From Elusimicrobium minutum Pei191 (GTDB lineage: Bacteria; Elusimicrobiota; Elusimicrobia; Elusimicrobiales; Elusimicrobiaceae): DNA of 64,000 nt. The notes below the pieces were generated by a model. That model worked only from the letters and a program-made list of their open reading frames with translations, did not search any database and was not told the origin of the DNA. The DNA lies in the NCBI RefSeq assembly GCF_000020145.1, contig NC_010644.1, forward strand, positions 1,579,563 to 1,643,562. The letters run 5' to 3'. Positions 37,793 to 47,009 of this stretch are shown here, one piece after another. Each line of letters starts with the position of its first letter. The first letter of the stretch is position 1. The translations under genes were made by a program, and so were the position numbers.

Positions 37793-40312
37793 TTACCGCA
37801 CCTTTTCGGCCGGCGGAGTTTTATGCGAAGTTTTAGCTTTAAAGAAAAGTTTGTTTTCTCTTTCGTCATAGTCCGCGGTTATGGTTGTACCGTTAGGATA
37901 ATCTTTTTTCAAAATATCTTCGGCAAGGGGGTCTTCCAAATCTCTTTGCAAGGTTCTGAGTATCGGCCTGGCACCGTATTTAGGGTCATAACCTCTGTCT
38001 ATAAGAAAGTCCCTGGCCGCTTCGGAAAGAACTATTTTAAGTTCTCTGTCCTCAAGTTTTTCGGTAACTTTTTTAAGATTAATATCCAAAATTTTACCAA
38101 GCTGTTCCCTTGTTAAAGAGTGGAAAACAACAATCTCATCGATTCTGTTAATAAACTCGGGGTTAAAAGTCTTTTTAACTTCTTCCATGACGCTAGACTT
38201 CATTGTCTGATGTTCTTTTTTTTCGTCCGTTTTAGGGGCGAATCCTAATGAACTGCCCTTATTGCTTATTTCCCTTGCACCGACGTTGGAAGTCATGATA
38301 ATGACAGAATTTTTAAAGCTTACTTTATGGCCCAAATTATCCGTTAAAGTGCCTTCGTCCAATACCTGTAATAAAATGTTAAAAATATCAGGATGCGCCT
38401 TTTCAATCTCGTCTAAAACAACAACGCTGTAAGGTCTTCTTCTAACCGCCTCTGTAAGTTGTCCGCCTTCTTCAAAACCCACATATCCCGGGGGCGCCCC
38501 TATAAGGCGGGAAACAGCAAACTTTTCCATATATTCGGACATATCTATACGTACCATGGCGTCCTCGTCACCAAACATAAATGAGGCTAAAGTTTTGGCA
38601 AGTTCCGTTTTCCCTACGCCGGTAGGGCCAAGGAACAAAAAGCCGCCTATCGGTTTTTTGGGGTTGCCCAAACCTGTGCGGGAACGTCTTATAGCCTGTG
38701 AAACAAGGTGAACAGCCTCGTCTTGCCCGACAATGCTTTGGTGCATATATTCTTCCATATTAAGGATTTTTTCCGTCTCGCTCTGCGTTAAACGGGTTAC
38801 GGGAATACCCGTCCATTTAGACGCCACCAACGCGATATCCTCTGCGGTAACTTCGGGCCTTTGCGATTCCTTTTCTTTATTCCACTTTTCTTTTAAATGT
38901 TCAATATATTTGCGAAGCCTTTCCTGCGTTTCTTTAGCGCGGGAAGCTTTTTCAAATTCTTTCTTTTCTATAGCTTCGTCTTTTTCCCTTACAGCCGCTT
39001 CATACTCTTTTTGTTTTTCTTTAAGCTCTTTGGGAGTGACGGAGTTTTTAATTCTGGCCCTGGCGCCGGCTTCGTCAAACAAGTCTATCGCTTTATCGGG
39101 AAGAGAGCGGTCTGTAATATATCGGTCGGATATTTCGGCTGCGGATTTAACGGCATCCTCTGTAAAAATTACTTTGTGGTGAGCTTCATAACTTTCTTTA
39201 ACGCCATTTAAAATTTTAATAGTTTCTTCTACGCTGGGCGGATCAACCACAACAGGCTGAAAGCGGCGTTCTAAGGCTGAGTCTGACTCAATATGCCTTC
39301 TGTATTCGTCAAAAGTAGTAGCACCTATACATTGCACGGCGCCTCTTGCCAAGGCGGGTTTTAACATGTTAGATGCGTCTATTGATCCTTCGGCAGCGCC
39401 CGCGCCTATAATTGTATGCAGCTCGTCAATAAAAATAATATTTTCTTTATTTTTTTCAAGCTCGGAAATAAGACCTTTTAATCTTTGTTCAAATTCACCT
39501 CTGTATTTTGTACCGGCAACAACGCTTGCCAAATCAAGGCTTAAAACCCTTCTACCTTGCAAAACGTCCTCAATATCGCCGTCCGCTATGCGCTGGGCTA
39601 TACCTTCAACTATGGCTGTTTTACCTACGCCGGGCTCACCCACTAAAACGGGGTTGTTTTTTGTTCTCCTGGCAAGGATTTGGATAATGCGCTCAATTTC
39701 CTCATCACGTCCGATAACGGGGTCAAGCTCGCCTTTTACGGCTAAAGCGGTTAAATCCCTTGCGTATTCATCTAGAAGAGGGGTTTTGGTTTTTACTTTT
39801 CGGCTAAAATCAGGTCTCGTTAAGGTAGGGTCTTCATTATATTCGGGCTCATGAGAGGATTCCTCCTCCTCAGCTGAACCGCCGGCGTTTTCCATAACCG
39901 CTTCCCTTATCGTTTCGGGGCTGAGGCCAAGACCGTCTAAGATACGTACAGCAACGCCTTCTTCCTCTCTTATAATGCCCAATAAAAGATGTTCGGTACC
40001 AACATAATCCGCCCCGGCGTTTTGGCTTTCTTCCAAAGAATATTCCAAAACTTTTTTAGCGCGCGGCGTAAAGGGAATTTCACCTACAAGCATTATTGTA
40101 TCGCCGATGCCGACCATTTTTTCTATTTCGGCACGCACTCTTTTATAGCCTATGCCAAGGCTTGATAACATTTTGTAAGAGGCGCTGTCTTCAATAGATA
40201 CCAGCCCCAAAAGCAAATGTTCGGTGCCCACATAATCGTGGTTAAATCTTTTTGCTTCTTCTTGCGCTATTAAAACTGTTTTTTGAGCTCTTTCCGTAAA
40301 TCTTTTTGCCAT
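37793..40312 (-). CDS. clpC: ATP-dependent Clp protease ATPase subunit ClpC
   Basis: A class I Clp/Hsp100 unfoldase of 839 residues that feeds ClpP. Two Clp-N repeats (residues about 5-145), AAA1 with GEPGVGKTA, a middle domain holding the UVR-like EKKEFEKASRAKETQERLRKY part, AAA2 with GPTGVGKTE and a C-terminal D2-small domain. The short middle domain and UVR motif mark ClpC rather than ClpB or ClpA. No mcsA, mcsB or ctsR lies next to it. AGAGGA precedes the ATG. It is divergent from ndk. Confidence 0.95.
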   Translation of the reverse strand: MAKRFTERAQKTVLIAQEEAKRFNHDYVGTEHLLLGLVSIEDSASYKMLSSLGIGYKRVRAEIEKMVGIGDTIMLVGEIPFTPRAKKVLEYSLEESQNAGADYVGTEHLLLGIIREEEGVAVRILDGLGLSPETIREAVMENAGGSAEEEESSHEPEYNEDPTLTRPDFSRKVKTKTPLLDEYARDLTALAVKGELDPVIGRDEEIERIIQILARRTKNNPVLVGEPGVGKTAIVEGIAQRIADGDIEDVLQGRRVLSLDLASVVAGTKYRGEFEQRLKGLISELEKNKENIIFIDELHTIIGAGAAEGSIDASNMLKPALARGAVQCIGATTFDEYRRHIESDSALERRFQPVVVDPPSVEETIKILNGVKESYEAHHKVIFTEDAVKSAAEISDRYITDRSLPDKAIDLFDEAGARARIKNSVTPKELKEKQKEYEAAVREKDEAIEKKEFEKASRAKETQERLRKYIEHLKEKWNKEKESQRPEVTAEDIALVASKWTGIPVTRLTQSETEKILNMEEYMHQSIVGQDEAVHLVSQAIRRSRTGLGNPKKPIGGFLFLGPTGVGKTELAKTLASFMFGDEDAMVRIDMSEYMEKFAVSRLIGAPPGYVGFEEGGQLTEAVRRRPYSVVVLDEIEKAHPDIFNILLQVLDEGTLTDNLGHKVSFKNSVIIMTSNVGAREISNKGSSLGFAPKTDEKKEHQTMKSSVMEEVKKTFNPEFINRIDEIVVFHSLTREQLGKILDINLKKVTEKLEDRELKIVLSEAARDFLIDRGYDPKYGARPILRTLQRDLEDPLAEDILKKDYPNGTTITADYDERENKLFFKAKTSHKTPPAEKVR

Positions 40313-40393
40313 TTTAAAAATCCTCTAAATTTGTCCTTTTATAAATATTATTATATTTAAAAGACATTGTGTTAAAAGACGTTTTATATTGTG

Positions 40394-40399
40394 TATAAT
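40394..40399 (+). promoter_or_regulatory. -10 box 6 nt before the ndk ATG
   Basis: TATAAT ends 6 nt before the ATG at 40406 with no Shine-Dalgarno between. GTTAAA 17 nt upstream is a weak -35. Confidence 0.55.
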
Positions 40400-40405
40400 G
40401 AAATC

Positions 40406-40852
40406 ATGGAAAAGACATTAATTTTAATCAAACCCGATGCTATTGAAAAAAGACTGACGGGCGTAATTTTAGACAGAATTGAATCCCTGGGACTTCAATT
40501 GGCGTCCGCCAAGGTAGCCGTTGTAACCGAAAAATTAGCCAGAGAGCATTACGCAAACCTGGCGGGAACCCCCTTTGTTGATAATGTTGTTAAATTTATG
40601 ATGGGCAATTTTAATAATATAGAAAACCGCCGCGTATACGCTTTTGTATATAAAGGGGAGGACGCAATAGCCAAAGTAAGGCATATTATAGGCGTTACCG
40701 ACCCTGATAAGGCAGACCCATGGACAATAAGAGGACAGTTCGGGCAGAAAAAAAACGGCGTTATCCAAAACTGTGTGCACGCCTCAGGCTCCCAAGAGGA
40801 CGCTGAAAGGGAAATAGCCCTTTGGTTTAAACCCGAAGAGATTGTTGAGTAA
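40406..40852 (+). CDS. ndk: Nucleoside diphosphate kinase (divergent subgroup)
   Basis: Ndk balances NTP pools by phosphohistidine transfer. It is 148 residues from the ATG at 40406. TLILIKPDAIEKRLTG is the family start. The active-site histidine is in QNCVHASGSQEDAEREI, where most enzymes have N-IHGSD-xESA. The segment ADPWTIRGQFG replaces the usual PGTIRGDFG, and the middle (MGNFNNIENRR) is unlike the common EGPVVAM block. It therefore belongs to a less common Ndk subgroup. Expressed first in the operon that leads to murQ-anmK-nagZ. Confidence 0.9.
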   Translation: MEKTLILIKPDAIEKRLTGVILDRIESLGLQLASAKVAVVTEKLAREHYANLAGTPFVDNVVKFMMGNFNNIENRRVYAFVYKGEDAIAKVRHIIGVTDPDKADPWTIRGQFGQKKNGVIQNCVHASGSQEDAEREIALWFKPEEIVE

Positions 40853-40855
40853 AAA

Positions 40856-41713
40856 ATGAAAAAAATTTTTAACATTATTTTTTTATTGTGTCTTTTGCAG
40901 ACATCTGTTTTAGCGCAAACAACTGAAGGGGAGGAAACTCCCGCTCCTCCTCCGCCCGACGCGGTGGAATCGGTAAGAATAGAAGGAGAGAGGGTTAATA
41001 TTACCGCTGATGACGGACAAAAAATAACCGGCATTTTTAAATCAAGCGGCGACAGCAGCAAATATGTTGTGCTCGTTCATGATTTGGGCAAAAACAAAAG
41101 CTCGTTTAACAAATTCTCCAAAGCTCTTCTAAGCAGGGGCGTAGGTTATTTGGCCATAGATCTTAGAGGGCACGGGCAAAGTGCTTCGCCGGAACATTAT
41201 TCGCATTTTCAAAAAGAAGGCATTAACAACCAGTTCAACAGAATGTATAAAGACATTAACATCGCCGTTACTTATTTAAAAAACAGACGTATTGACCCTG
41301 AAAATATTTTTGTTTTGGGGACAGGCCTTGGAGCTAACGTAACGGCAAACTCAATAGTTTTTAATACAGACATCGGCGGATTTGCTTTAATAACGCCCAC
41401 AACAAATGTGCGCGACGTTCTTACAATCCCCGGGGTGAAAATAGCCAAGCAGCCTATTTTAATAGCTGTAGCTCCGGATGTAAGGAAGAATTTTTTAGAA
41501 TCAAGTTTAATACGCAATGTGGCTTTTAACACACAGGGTCCGGGCAAAGTAACTTTTTTAACGGCATATAACAAAGAAGGGGTGGAGATGATGGATTCTT
41601 ATCTCTCGGGGCATATAATACAATGGATATTAACCCCGGTACTGCCTGAAATAAAAAATGACTCTTTACCCATTATTAATGAAGAAGAACAACCGACGGA
41701 GTTAACTTTATAA
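40856..41713 (+). CDS. Secreted alpha/beta-hydrolase-fold protein with altered nucleophile elbow
   Basis: A 285-residue exported protein with signal peptide (MKKIFNIIFLLCLLQTSVLA before QTTEGEE). The fold is read from VVLVHDLGKNKSSF, YLAIDLRGHGQSASP (oxyanion and strand blocks) and NIFVLGTGLGANVTAN. The nucleophile elbow, G-x-S-x-G in active serine hydrolases, is G-T-G-L-G here, so the serine is missing. It may be a non-catalytic binding protein. It starts 3 nt after ndk and overlaps murQ by one base, so it belongs with peptidoglycan recycling in expression. Confidence 0.75.
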   Translation: MKKIFNIIFLLCLLQTSVLAQTTEGEETPAPPPPDAVESVRIEGERVNITADDGQKITGIFKSSGDSSKYVVLVHDLGKNKSSFNKFSKALLSRGVGYLAIDLRGHGQSASPEHYSHFQKEGINNQFNRMYKDINIAVTYLKNRRIDPENIFVLGTGLGANVTANSIVFNTDIGGFALITPTTNVRDVLTIPGVKIAKQPILIAVAPDVRKNFLESSLIRNVAFNTQGPGKVTFLTAYNKEGVEMMDSYLSGHIIQWILTPVLPEIKNDSLPIINEEEQPTELTL

Positions 41714-42600
41714 TGAAAAAACAAAAATCAATAACTACCGAACTTCAAAACGATAAGACGGAAAATTTAGACATAATTTCCGTTTCCCAAATGATTGAAA
41801 AAATTAATCATGAGGACATGCAGGCCGTTAAAGCCGTGGGATCGGCAAAAAAAGATATTGAAAAAGTTATAAAAAAAACGGCGAAGGCTTTCGCGTCAGG
41901 CGGTAAAATAATTTTTTTAGGCGCCGGAACAAGCGGCCGTTTAGGCGTGCTTGAAGCGGCGGAATGCCCGCCTACATTCAGCTCCGACCCAAAGCAGATT
42001 ATAGCCTTAATAGCCGGCGGCAAGGACGCGGTATTTTTCTCTAAAGAAGGCGCAGAGGACGACGCTGAGCAAGGCAAAAAAGATATCTTAAAAGTTTTAA
42101 GTAAAAAAGATATTGTTATAGGCATAGCGGCCAGCGGCAGAACGCCTTATGTTTTAGGCGCTTTAAAAGAAGCTAAAAAGAAAAAAGTTCCTACAGTAAT
42201 GATAACCTGCAACCCAAACGCCGTCAAATTGGCCGACATTATGGTAAAATTACCGACAGGGGCGGAAGTATTGCAGGGCTCAACAAGAATGAAGGCCGGC
42301 TCGGCCACTAAAATGGCTTTAAACATAATAACAACCTGCACCATGGTGCTTTGCGGCAAAGTATATAAAAATTTAATGGTTGACGTTAACCCAAGCAATA
42401 TAAAATTAAAGAAAAGAGCGCGCGGCCTTGTGCAAAAAGTAGGACAGGTTGACGAACAAACAGCAGAAATTTTACTTGAACAAGCTCAGTACAAAGTTAA
42501 ACCCGCCATAGTAATGGCGCAAAAAAGAGTAGGCTTTAAAAAAGCTCAGGCGGAGTTAAAAAGGAAAAAAGGTTTTTTAAGAAAAATTTTAAACGGGTAA
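41713..42600 (+). CDS. murQ: N-acetylmuramic acid 6-phosphate etherase MurQ
   Basis: MurQ cleaves the lactyl ether of MurNAc-6-P to give GlcNAc-6-P and lactate in cell-wall recycling. It is 295 residues. The SIS domain shows GAGTSGRLGVLEAAECPPTF and GIAASGRTPYV, with LQGSTRMKAGSATKMALN in the second half. It is followed by anmK at 4 nt spacing. Confidence 0.97.
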   Translation: MKKQKSITTELQNDKTENLDIISVSQMIEKINHEDMQAVKAVGSAKKDIEKVIKKTAKAFASGGKIIFLGAGTSGRLGVLEAAECPPTFSSDPKQIIALIAGGKDAVFFSKEGAEDDAEQGKKDILKVLSKKDIVIGIAASGRTPYVLGALKEAKKKKVPTVMITCNPNAVKLADIMVKLPTGAEVLQGSTRMKAGSATKMALNIITTCTMVLCGKVYKNLMVDVNPSNIKLKKRARGLVQKVGQVDEQTAEILLEQAQYKVKPAIVMAQKRVGFKKAQAELKRKKGFLRKILNG

Positions 42601-42604
42601 CAAA

Positions 42605-43696
42605 ATGTCTAAACGCTTCTCCCTCGGACTCATGAGCGGCACCAGCGCTGACGGCCTTACTATAACATTAGTTAATAATAAGCCGTTTAGAACACTCCGT
42701 ACAAAAACTTATAAATACCCCGCCAAACTGCAGCAAAAAATTCTTACCGCGCGGGATTTTAACGCGTCCCAAATTTCCGAACTCAGCTTTGAACTTGGCA
42801 AACAATACGCAAACAGCGTAAAAAAATTCCTTAAAGAAACAAAAAAAGATATTAAAGATATTTTTGTCGTAGGTTCACACGGGCAGACAATCACTCATAA
42901 CCCTTGCGCAAAAACGCCTAATACGCTGCAAATAGGCGAGCCGGCTTTTATGTCCGCGATGGGGCTTAAGGTGGTTTATAACTTTAGGGTAAAGGATATG
43001 GTTTTAGGTGGGCAGGGCGCGCCGCTTGTGCCTTTTTTTGACCAATATATTTTTGGCAAAAGCGAACCTAAAATTTTACTTAATATAGGCGGCATAGCAA
43101 ACTTATCCGTAACGGGAAAAGGGGTAAAAACATTCGGCTTTGACACGGGGCCGGGCAATTCTCTTATGGATACCGTTATGCAATCGGCGGCGCACAAAAG
43201 CTTTGACCGTAACGGAGCCGTCGCCGCAAAAGGCAAAGCAAACGAAAAAATAATTAAGAAAATTTTAAAGCATAAATATTTTAGCAAAGCTCCGCCGAAA
43301 TCTTTAGATAAAGGCGACTTTGAAAACAATTTTTTAAATAAATATTTCGGCACAGTTAACAAAAATAATTTACATGATGTAATGGCAACTCTTAACATTC
43401 TTACCGCGCGGACAATAACGCTTGCCGTGAGACGTTTTGTTTTAAACAAAACCGCCGCAAAAGAAATTGTCGTCAGCGGTGGCGGAGCTTTAAATAAAAC
43501 TCTTTTAGAAAACATTTCTTTACTTTTGCCTGAGCTAAAAGTGCACGTAAGTGATTTTTACGGCATAGACCCTATGGCAAAAGAAAGCGCCGCCTTTGCT
43601 TTAATGGCAACACTGGCATTGCAAGAAAAAACAAACCACTGCCCTGAAGCGACCGGAGCTAAACAAAAAACAATACTTGGGAGTATATGCCTATGA
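42605..43696 (+). CDS. anmK: Anhydro-N-acetylmuramic acid kinase AnmK
   Basis: AnmK opens and phosphorylates 1,6-anhydroMurNAc to MurNAc-6-P, the MurQ substrate. It is 363 residues of the ASKHA fold: LGLMSGTSADGL (ATP site), VGSHGQTITH, LNIGGIANLSV, GFDTGPGNSLMD and EIVVSGGGALN. The 3' end overlaps the nagZ start region. Confidence 0.97.
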   Translation: MSKRFSLGLMSGTSADGLTITLVNNKPFRTLRTKTYKYPAKLQQKILTARDFNASQISELSFELGKQYANSVKKFLKETKKDIKDIFVVGSHGQTITHNPCAKTPNTLQIGEPAFMSAMGLKVVYNFRVKDMVLGGQGAPLVPFFDQYIFGKSEPKILLNIGGIANLSVTGKGVKTFGFDTGPGNSLMDTVMQSAAHKSFDRNGAVAAKGKANEKIIKKILKHKYFSKAPPKSLDKGDFENNFLNKYFGTVNKNNLHDVMATLNILTARTITLAVRRFVLNKTAAKEIVVSGGGALNKTLLENISLLLPELKVHVSDFYGIDPMAKESAAFALMATLALQEKTNHCPEATGAKQKTILGSICL

Positions 43697-45129
43697 ATCC
43701 TGCAAGAATAGTGCACCCCGGCTTTTGGTTTGGGAAAACAGATATTGAAGACGCCAGAAAATGGGCAAAAATGGGCGTAGGCGGATTTTGCGTCTACGGT
43801 GGAACCAGAGAAGAGATTGAGACATTTTGTAAAGAAATGAGGGGCCTTTCCCCTTACGCGGAAATTTTTATTTCAGCCGATTATGAAGACGGCCTTGGAA
43901 GGTGGATAAAAGGGGCCGAGCTTTTGCCTTCTAACATGGCTATAGGCGCCTCCGGAGAGGAGGAACTTGCCATGAAAAAAGGGTTAATCACCGCCAGGCA
44001 GGCAAGAAGCATCGGAATTAACTGGATTTTTGCCCCTGTGGTTGATTTAGCTTCGGACCCGGAAAACCCTATAGTAAATACCCGCGCTTTCGGAAAAGAC
44101 CCTATGCTTGTGACGCGTTTGGCCATGGCTTTTATGTCAGGATTATCGCAAGGCGGAACTTTAAATACTTTAAAACATTTTCCCGGACACGGGGACACGT
44201 CAAAAGATTCTCACTTAGAACTACCTTTTATCAGCAAATCTTTTGACAAGCTTTTTGATTCCGATTTAGTTCCCTATAAAACATTGTTAAAGTTTGCTGA
44301 CTCAATTATGGTTGGACATCTTCTTATCCCAGCCATAGACGATGAAAACCCGTCTTCTTTATCGGAAAAAACAATACGCGGAATTTTAAGGCAAAAACTT
44401 AATTATAAAGGATGTGTTGTTACCGACGCTCTTTTAATGAAAGCCATCGGCGACCAAAAAGAAGCCGCTTTAAAAGCTTTAAAAGCGGGCGCGGATATCT
44501 TGCTTGCACCTTCAGACCCTTATGAAATAATAGATTATTTAAACCAGTTAATTAAAGAAGATTACACCTGGAAAGAACATTTTATCAACGCAGTGGCCAC
44601 GCAAGAAATTCTGCTTACAAAAAACCGGAAAGTGGAAATAAGAACTCCGGAATATGCGTTTTTTAAATCTTCTTATTCAATGGACGCGGCGCCTAGATGT
44701 ATAACAGAGTTCGGAGAAGAGAATGTTTTAAAAAAAGAAAATTCTTTGTCTTATATGGAAATAGATTGTAAAAGCGATTTTGAAAGCACTCCTTTTGCCA
44801 AACAGCTTAAAGCTAACGGTTTTAAACTGGCCCCTTATACAGGCGGGGAATGTAAAAATTTGCTTATAGTTTCTTTCTCCGGCTACGCTTCTTTTAAAGG
44901 CTTTGCTAATTTTACAAAAGAGCAAAAGAAAACAGTGGAAAACGCCTTAACAAAAGCCAAGAACAGCGCTTTTGTTTCCTTCGGCAGCCCTTTTGTGCAC
45001 AGTGATTTTAAAACAAAAGCACAGTACCATTTGCTTGCGTACTGTGCTAATGAGGACTTTCAAATTTTTTGCGCCGACGCGCTTTGCGGTAAAGCCAAAG
45101 TTACTGGCAAAGCTCCTATTGAAATTTAG
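43693..45129 (+). CDS. nagZ: Glycoside hydrolase family 3 beta-N-acetylhexosaminidase (NagZ-type)
   Basis: It releases GlcNAc from GlcNAc-anhydroMurNAc fragments. The protein is 478 residues; the GH3 domain carries ADYEDGLGRW, LKHFPGHGDTSKDSH (the mobile catalytic loop of NagZ) and VTDALLM (nucleophile Asp). The extra C-terminal part of about 130 residues is longer than in Escherichia NagZ (341). The ATG at 43693 is preferred over that at 43687, since GGGAG is 9 nt upstream of it. No signal peptide is seen, so it is probably cytoplasmic. It completes a murQ-anmK-nagZ recycling set. Confidence 0.92.
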   Translation: MNPARIVHPGFWFGKTDIEDARKWAKMGVGGFCVYGGTREEIETFCKEMRGLSPYAEIFISADYEDGLGRWIKGAELLPSNMAIGASGEEELAMKKGLITARQARSIGINWIFAPVVDLASDPENPIVNTRAFGKDPMLVTRLAMAFMSGLSQGGTLNTLKHFPGHGDTSKDSHLELPFISKSFDKLFDSDLVPYKTLLKFADSIMVGHLLIPAIDDENPSSLSEKTIRGILRQKLNYKGCVVTDALLMKAIGDQKEAALKALKAGADILLAPSDPYEIIDYLNQLIKEDYTWKEHFINAVATQEILLTKNRKVEIRTPEYAFFKSSYSMDAAPRCITEFGEENVLKKENSLSYMEIDCKSDFESTPFAKQLKANGFKLAPYTGGECKNLLIVSFSGYASFKGFANFTKEQKKTVENALTKAKNSAFVSFGSPFVHSDFKTKAQYHLLAYCANEDFQIFCADALCGKAKVTGKAPIEI

Positions 45130-45802
45130 AAGCGTGAATATAGTCCGGGTTTAAAACGCCAGGCAAAAGTTGGGCAAAACCGTCAATCATAAATTGTACG
45201 GCCATAGCGCATAAAATCATACCCATAAAACGCACCACTATCTGCATACCGTTATTGCCCAAAATTTTATAAATATATCTTGACGATAACAAACAAATCG
45301 TTACTATAGCGGAACATATGGCAAGCACCAAAACCATGCCTACGGTATTTAACAATGTTTTTGTGTTGTCTGAAAAAAGAATTACTGTTGTTATGGTGCC
45401 CGGCCCTACAAACAAAGGCATGGCCACGGGCACAATGATGCTGCTTAACCTAAAGGTAGCTTCTTCAAAAACATTTTGCTGCGCAGCGGGGGCGGCCTGA
45501 ATACCTTCGTTAGAGAACTTGCTTTTACCCTGCATCATGCGTATACCCACAAGCAAAATTAAAATACCCCCCGCGATTCTAAACGCGGGTATAGTAATGC
45601 TAAAAAGGTTTAAAGCGCTTCGGCCTATAAAGAAGAAAAAGATTAAAAGGGCGAAAATTGAAAGCCCCAAAAGAAGGGCTATCGCTCTTTGCATTTTTGG
45701 CGAGTCTGTTTGAACATGTTCCAAAAATATAGGCACGTTGCCTATAGGGTTAAGAATTGAAAGAGTACCTACAAAAGCCCCGATCAAAAAAGAAAAATCC
45801 AT
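45116..45802 (-). CDS. MarC family inner-membrane protein
   Basis: A 228-residue protein with about six membrane helices and the UPF0056/MarC blocks NPIGNVPIFLE at the N terminus, GGILILLVGIRMMQG, and PLFVGPGTITTVILF. Function in the family is not firmly known. It converges on nagZ and the two coding regions overlap at their 3' ends by 14 nt, so no terminator separates them. Confidence 0.9.
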   Translation of the reverse strand: MDFSFLIGAFVGTLSILNPIGNVPIFLEHVQTDSPKMQRAIALLLGLSIFALLIFFFFIGRSALNLFSITIPAFRIAGGILILLVGIRMMQGKSKFSNEGIQAAPAAQQNVFEEATFRLSSIIVPVAMPLFVGPGTITTVILFSDNTKTLLNTVGMVLVLAICSAIVTICLLSSRYIYKILGNNGMQIVVRFMGMILCAMAVQFMIDGFAQLLPGVLNPDYIHASKFQ

Positions 45803-45823
45803 TTTATTTTGCCCTCTATGAAT

Positions 45824-45862
45824 AAAAACACCCCAAGGATTTTCGCTAAGCAGGGTGTTTTT
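45824..45862 (-). terminator. Terminator after tRNA-Val
   Basis: The stem AAAACACCC/GGGTGTTTTT with T-rich tail on the minus strand, between tRNA-Val and marC. Confidence 0.75.
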
Positions 45863-45901
45863 TTATTATGTTTTAAAAGATTAAATCAATATAAATAATT
45901 T

Positions 45902-45973
45902 TGGGCAGTACAGGATTTGAACCTGTGACCTATCGCGTGTGAGGCGATCGCGCTACCGCTGCGCCAACTGCCC
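45902..45973 (-). tRNA. tRNA-Val (CAC anticodon)
   Basis: Minus-strand cloverleaf: acceptor GGGCAGT/ACTGCCC, D arm TGGCGCAGCGGTAGCGC, anticodon arm ATCGC-CTCACAC-GCGAT, T arm ACAGGTTCAAATCCTGT. CCA is not encoded. Confidence 0.95.
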
Positions 45974-46040
45974 TAAATTTACGTTTGTTATATGTATTTT
46001 AGCAAATTATTATAACTTTGTTCCCATACCGGTTACGGCA

Positions 46041-46075
46041 TAAAAAACCCCGATCTTGCGTCGGGGGATTTTATT
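46041..46075 (-). terminator. Terminator after the unknown secreted protein gene
   Basis: The stem AAACCCCGA/TCGGGGGATTT with T-run on the minus strand, just past the stop at 46083. Confidence 0.8.
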
Positions 46076-46082
46076 TAAAAAA

Positions 46083-47009
46083 TTAATTGAACTTAACATC
46101 TTTAAGTTCGCGGACTAATTTATCCCTTTTTTCCTTAAGTTGTTTTTGCTCGTTTCTGTATGCGCCCCAGTAACTTCTAAACCATTCCGGGTTTTTTTGA
46201 TAATCCTCGTAAGCGTTAGTTACAGCTTGTTTTAAGCCATACAATCCGTAAAAATTAAGTTCTTCGTCAGACATTTCTAAAAGAGCGGAATCATCACGGT
46301 CAAGTTCGGATTGTACCGTATCAGGGATACCGCCCGGAACATAAGAAACAACAAAGTCAGACATACTCCACACAAACATAACAACCGTTAATCCCGCAAG
46401 AACCCTTGACCCCAACTTTATTTTGTTTATTTTTGAATACCCTCGGGAAAGAACTTCCATATCTTTTTGAATAGCTGAAACACCGGTGCTTACTTCTAAT
46501 GGAACCTTTTCCGCGCCTACTGCGATATTGTTAAATTTTTGGGCCTTTTGATAAGCGCTGGCGGCGCCTTTTTTTATGTATTCGGCTTTATCATAGGCGG
46601 GAATTTTTTTTAAATCCGCCGTCGCCCAAAAAGTAGCGTTTTCAACCCTCTGCTGCAAAGAAGCCGCCTCCGCTATTAAATCCGCATTATGAGTACTTTT
46701 GGCTTTTGCCAAAATCGCGTTTACTCGCGACATAAGTTCAGGCGCTCTTTGGGCCGTAAGTTCAACATAACGGAGTTCGGCCACGGGCCTTATAAAAAAT
46801 TTAGTGTACACATGAGCCGCAGCCGGAACAGTAAGCCCGCCCGCGAGAAGCAGGGCTTCTTTTTTCATTTGTTTATATTTTTCGATTTCTTCTTTAGTAA
46901 ATTTTTTGGTTGGAATATTTTGAGAATTTAACGGGTCCTGCGCGAAAACCGGGGTTAACATATTAAACAACATAAACAACGATAGCATTGAAGTCGTAAT
47001 TTTATTCAT
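46083..47009 (-). CDS. Secreted or membrane-bound helical protein of unknown function
   Basis: A 308-residue protein not recognised. A signal peptide (MNKITTSMLSLFMLFNMLTPVFA before QDPLN) is followed by helical, charged sequence. One hydrophobic helix lies near residues 205-228 (VLAGLTVVMFVWSMSDFVVSYV), and the C terminus is strongly basic/acidic helical (YRNEQKQLKEKRDKLVRELKDV). A lone gene with its own terminator. The helix could anchor it in the inner membrane with a large periplasmic domain on the N-terminal side. A Pro-rich turn (PGGIP) follows the helix. Confidence 0.7.
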   Translation of the reverse strand: MNKITTSMLSLFMLFNMLTPVFAQDPLNSQNIPTKKFTKEEIEKYKQMKKEALLLAGGLTVPAAAHVYTKFFIRPVAELRYVELTAQRAPELMSRVNAILAKAKSTHNADLIAEAASLQQRVENATFWATADLKKIPAYDKAEYIKKGAASAYQKAQKFNNIAVGAEKVPLEVSTGVSAIQKDMEVLSRGYSKINKIKLGSRVLAGLTVVMFVWSMSDFVVSYVPGGIPDTVQSELDRDDSALLEMSDEELNFYGLYGLKQAVTNAYEDYQKNPEWFRSYWGAYRNEQKQLKEKRDKLVRELKDVKFN

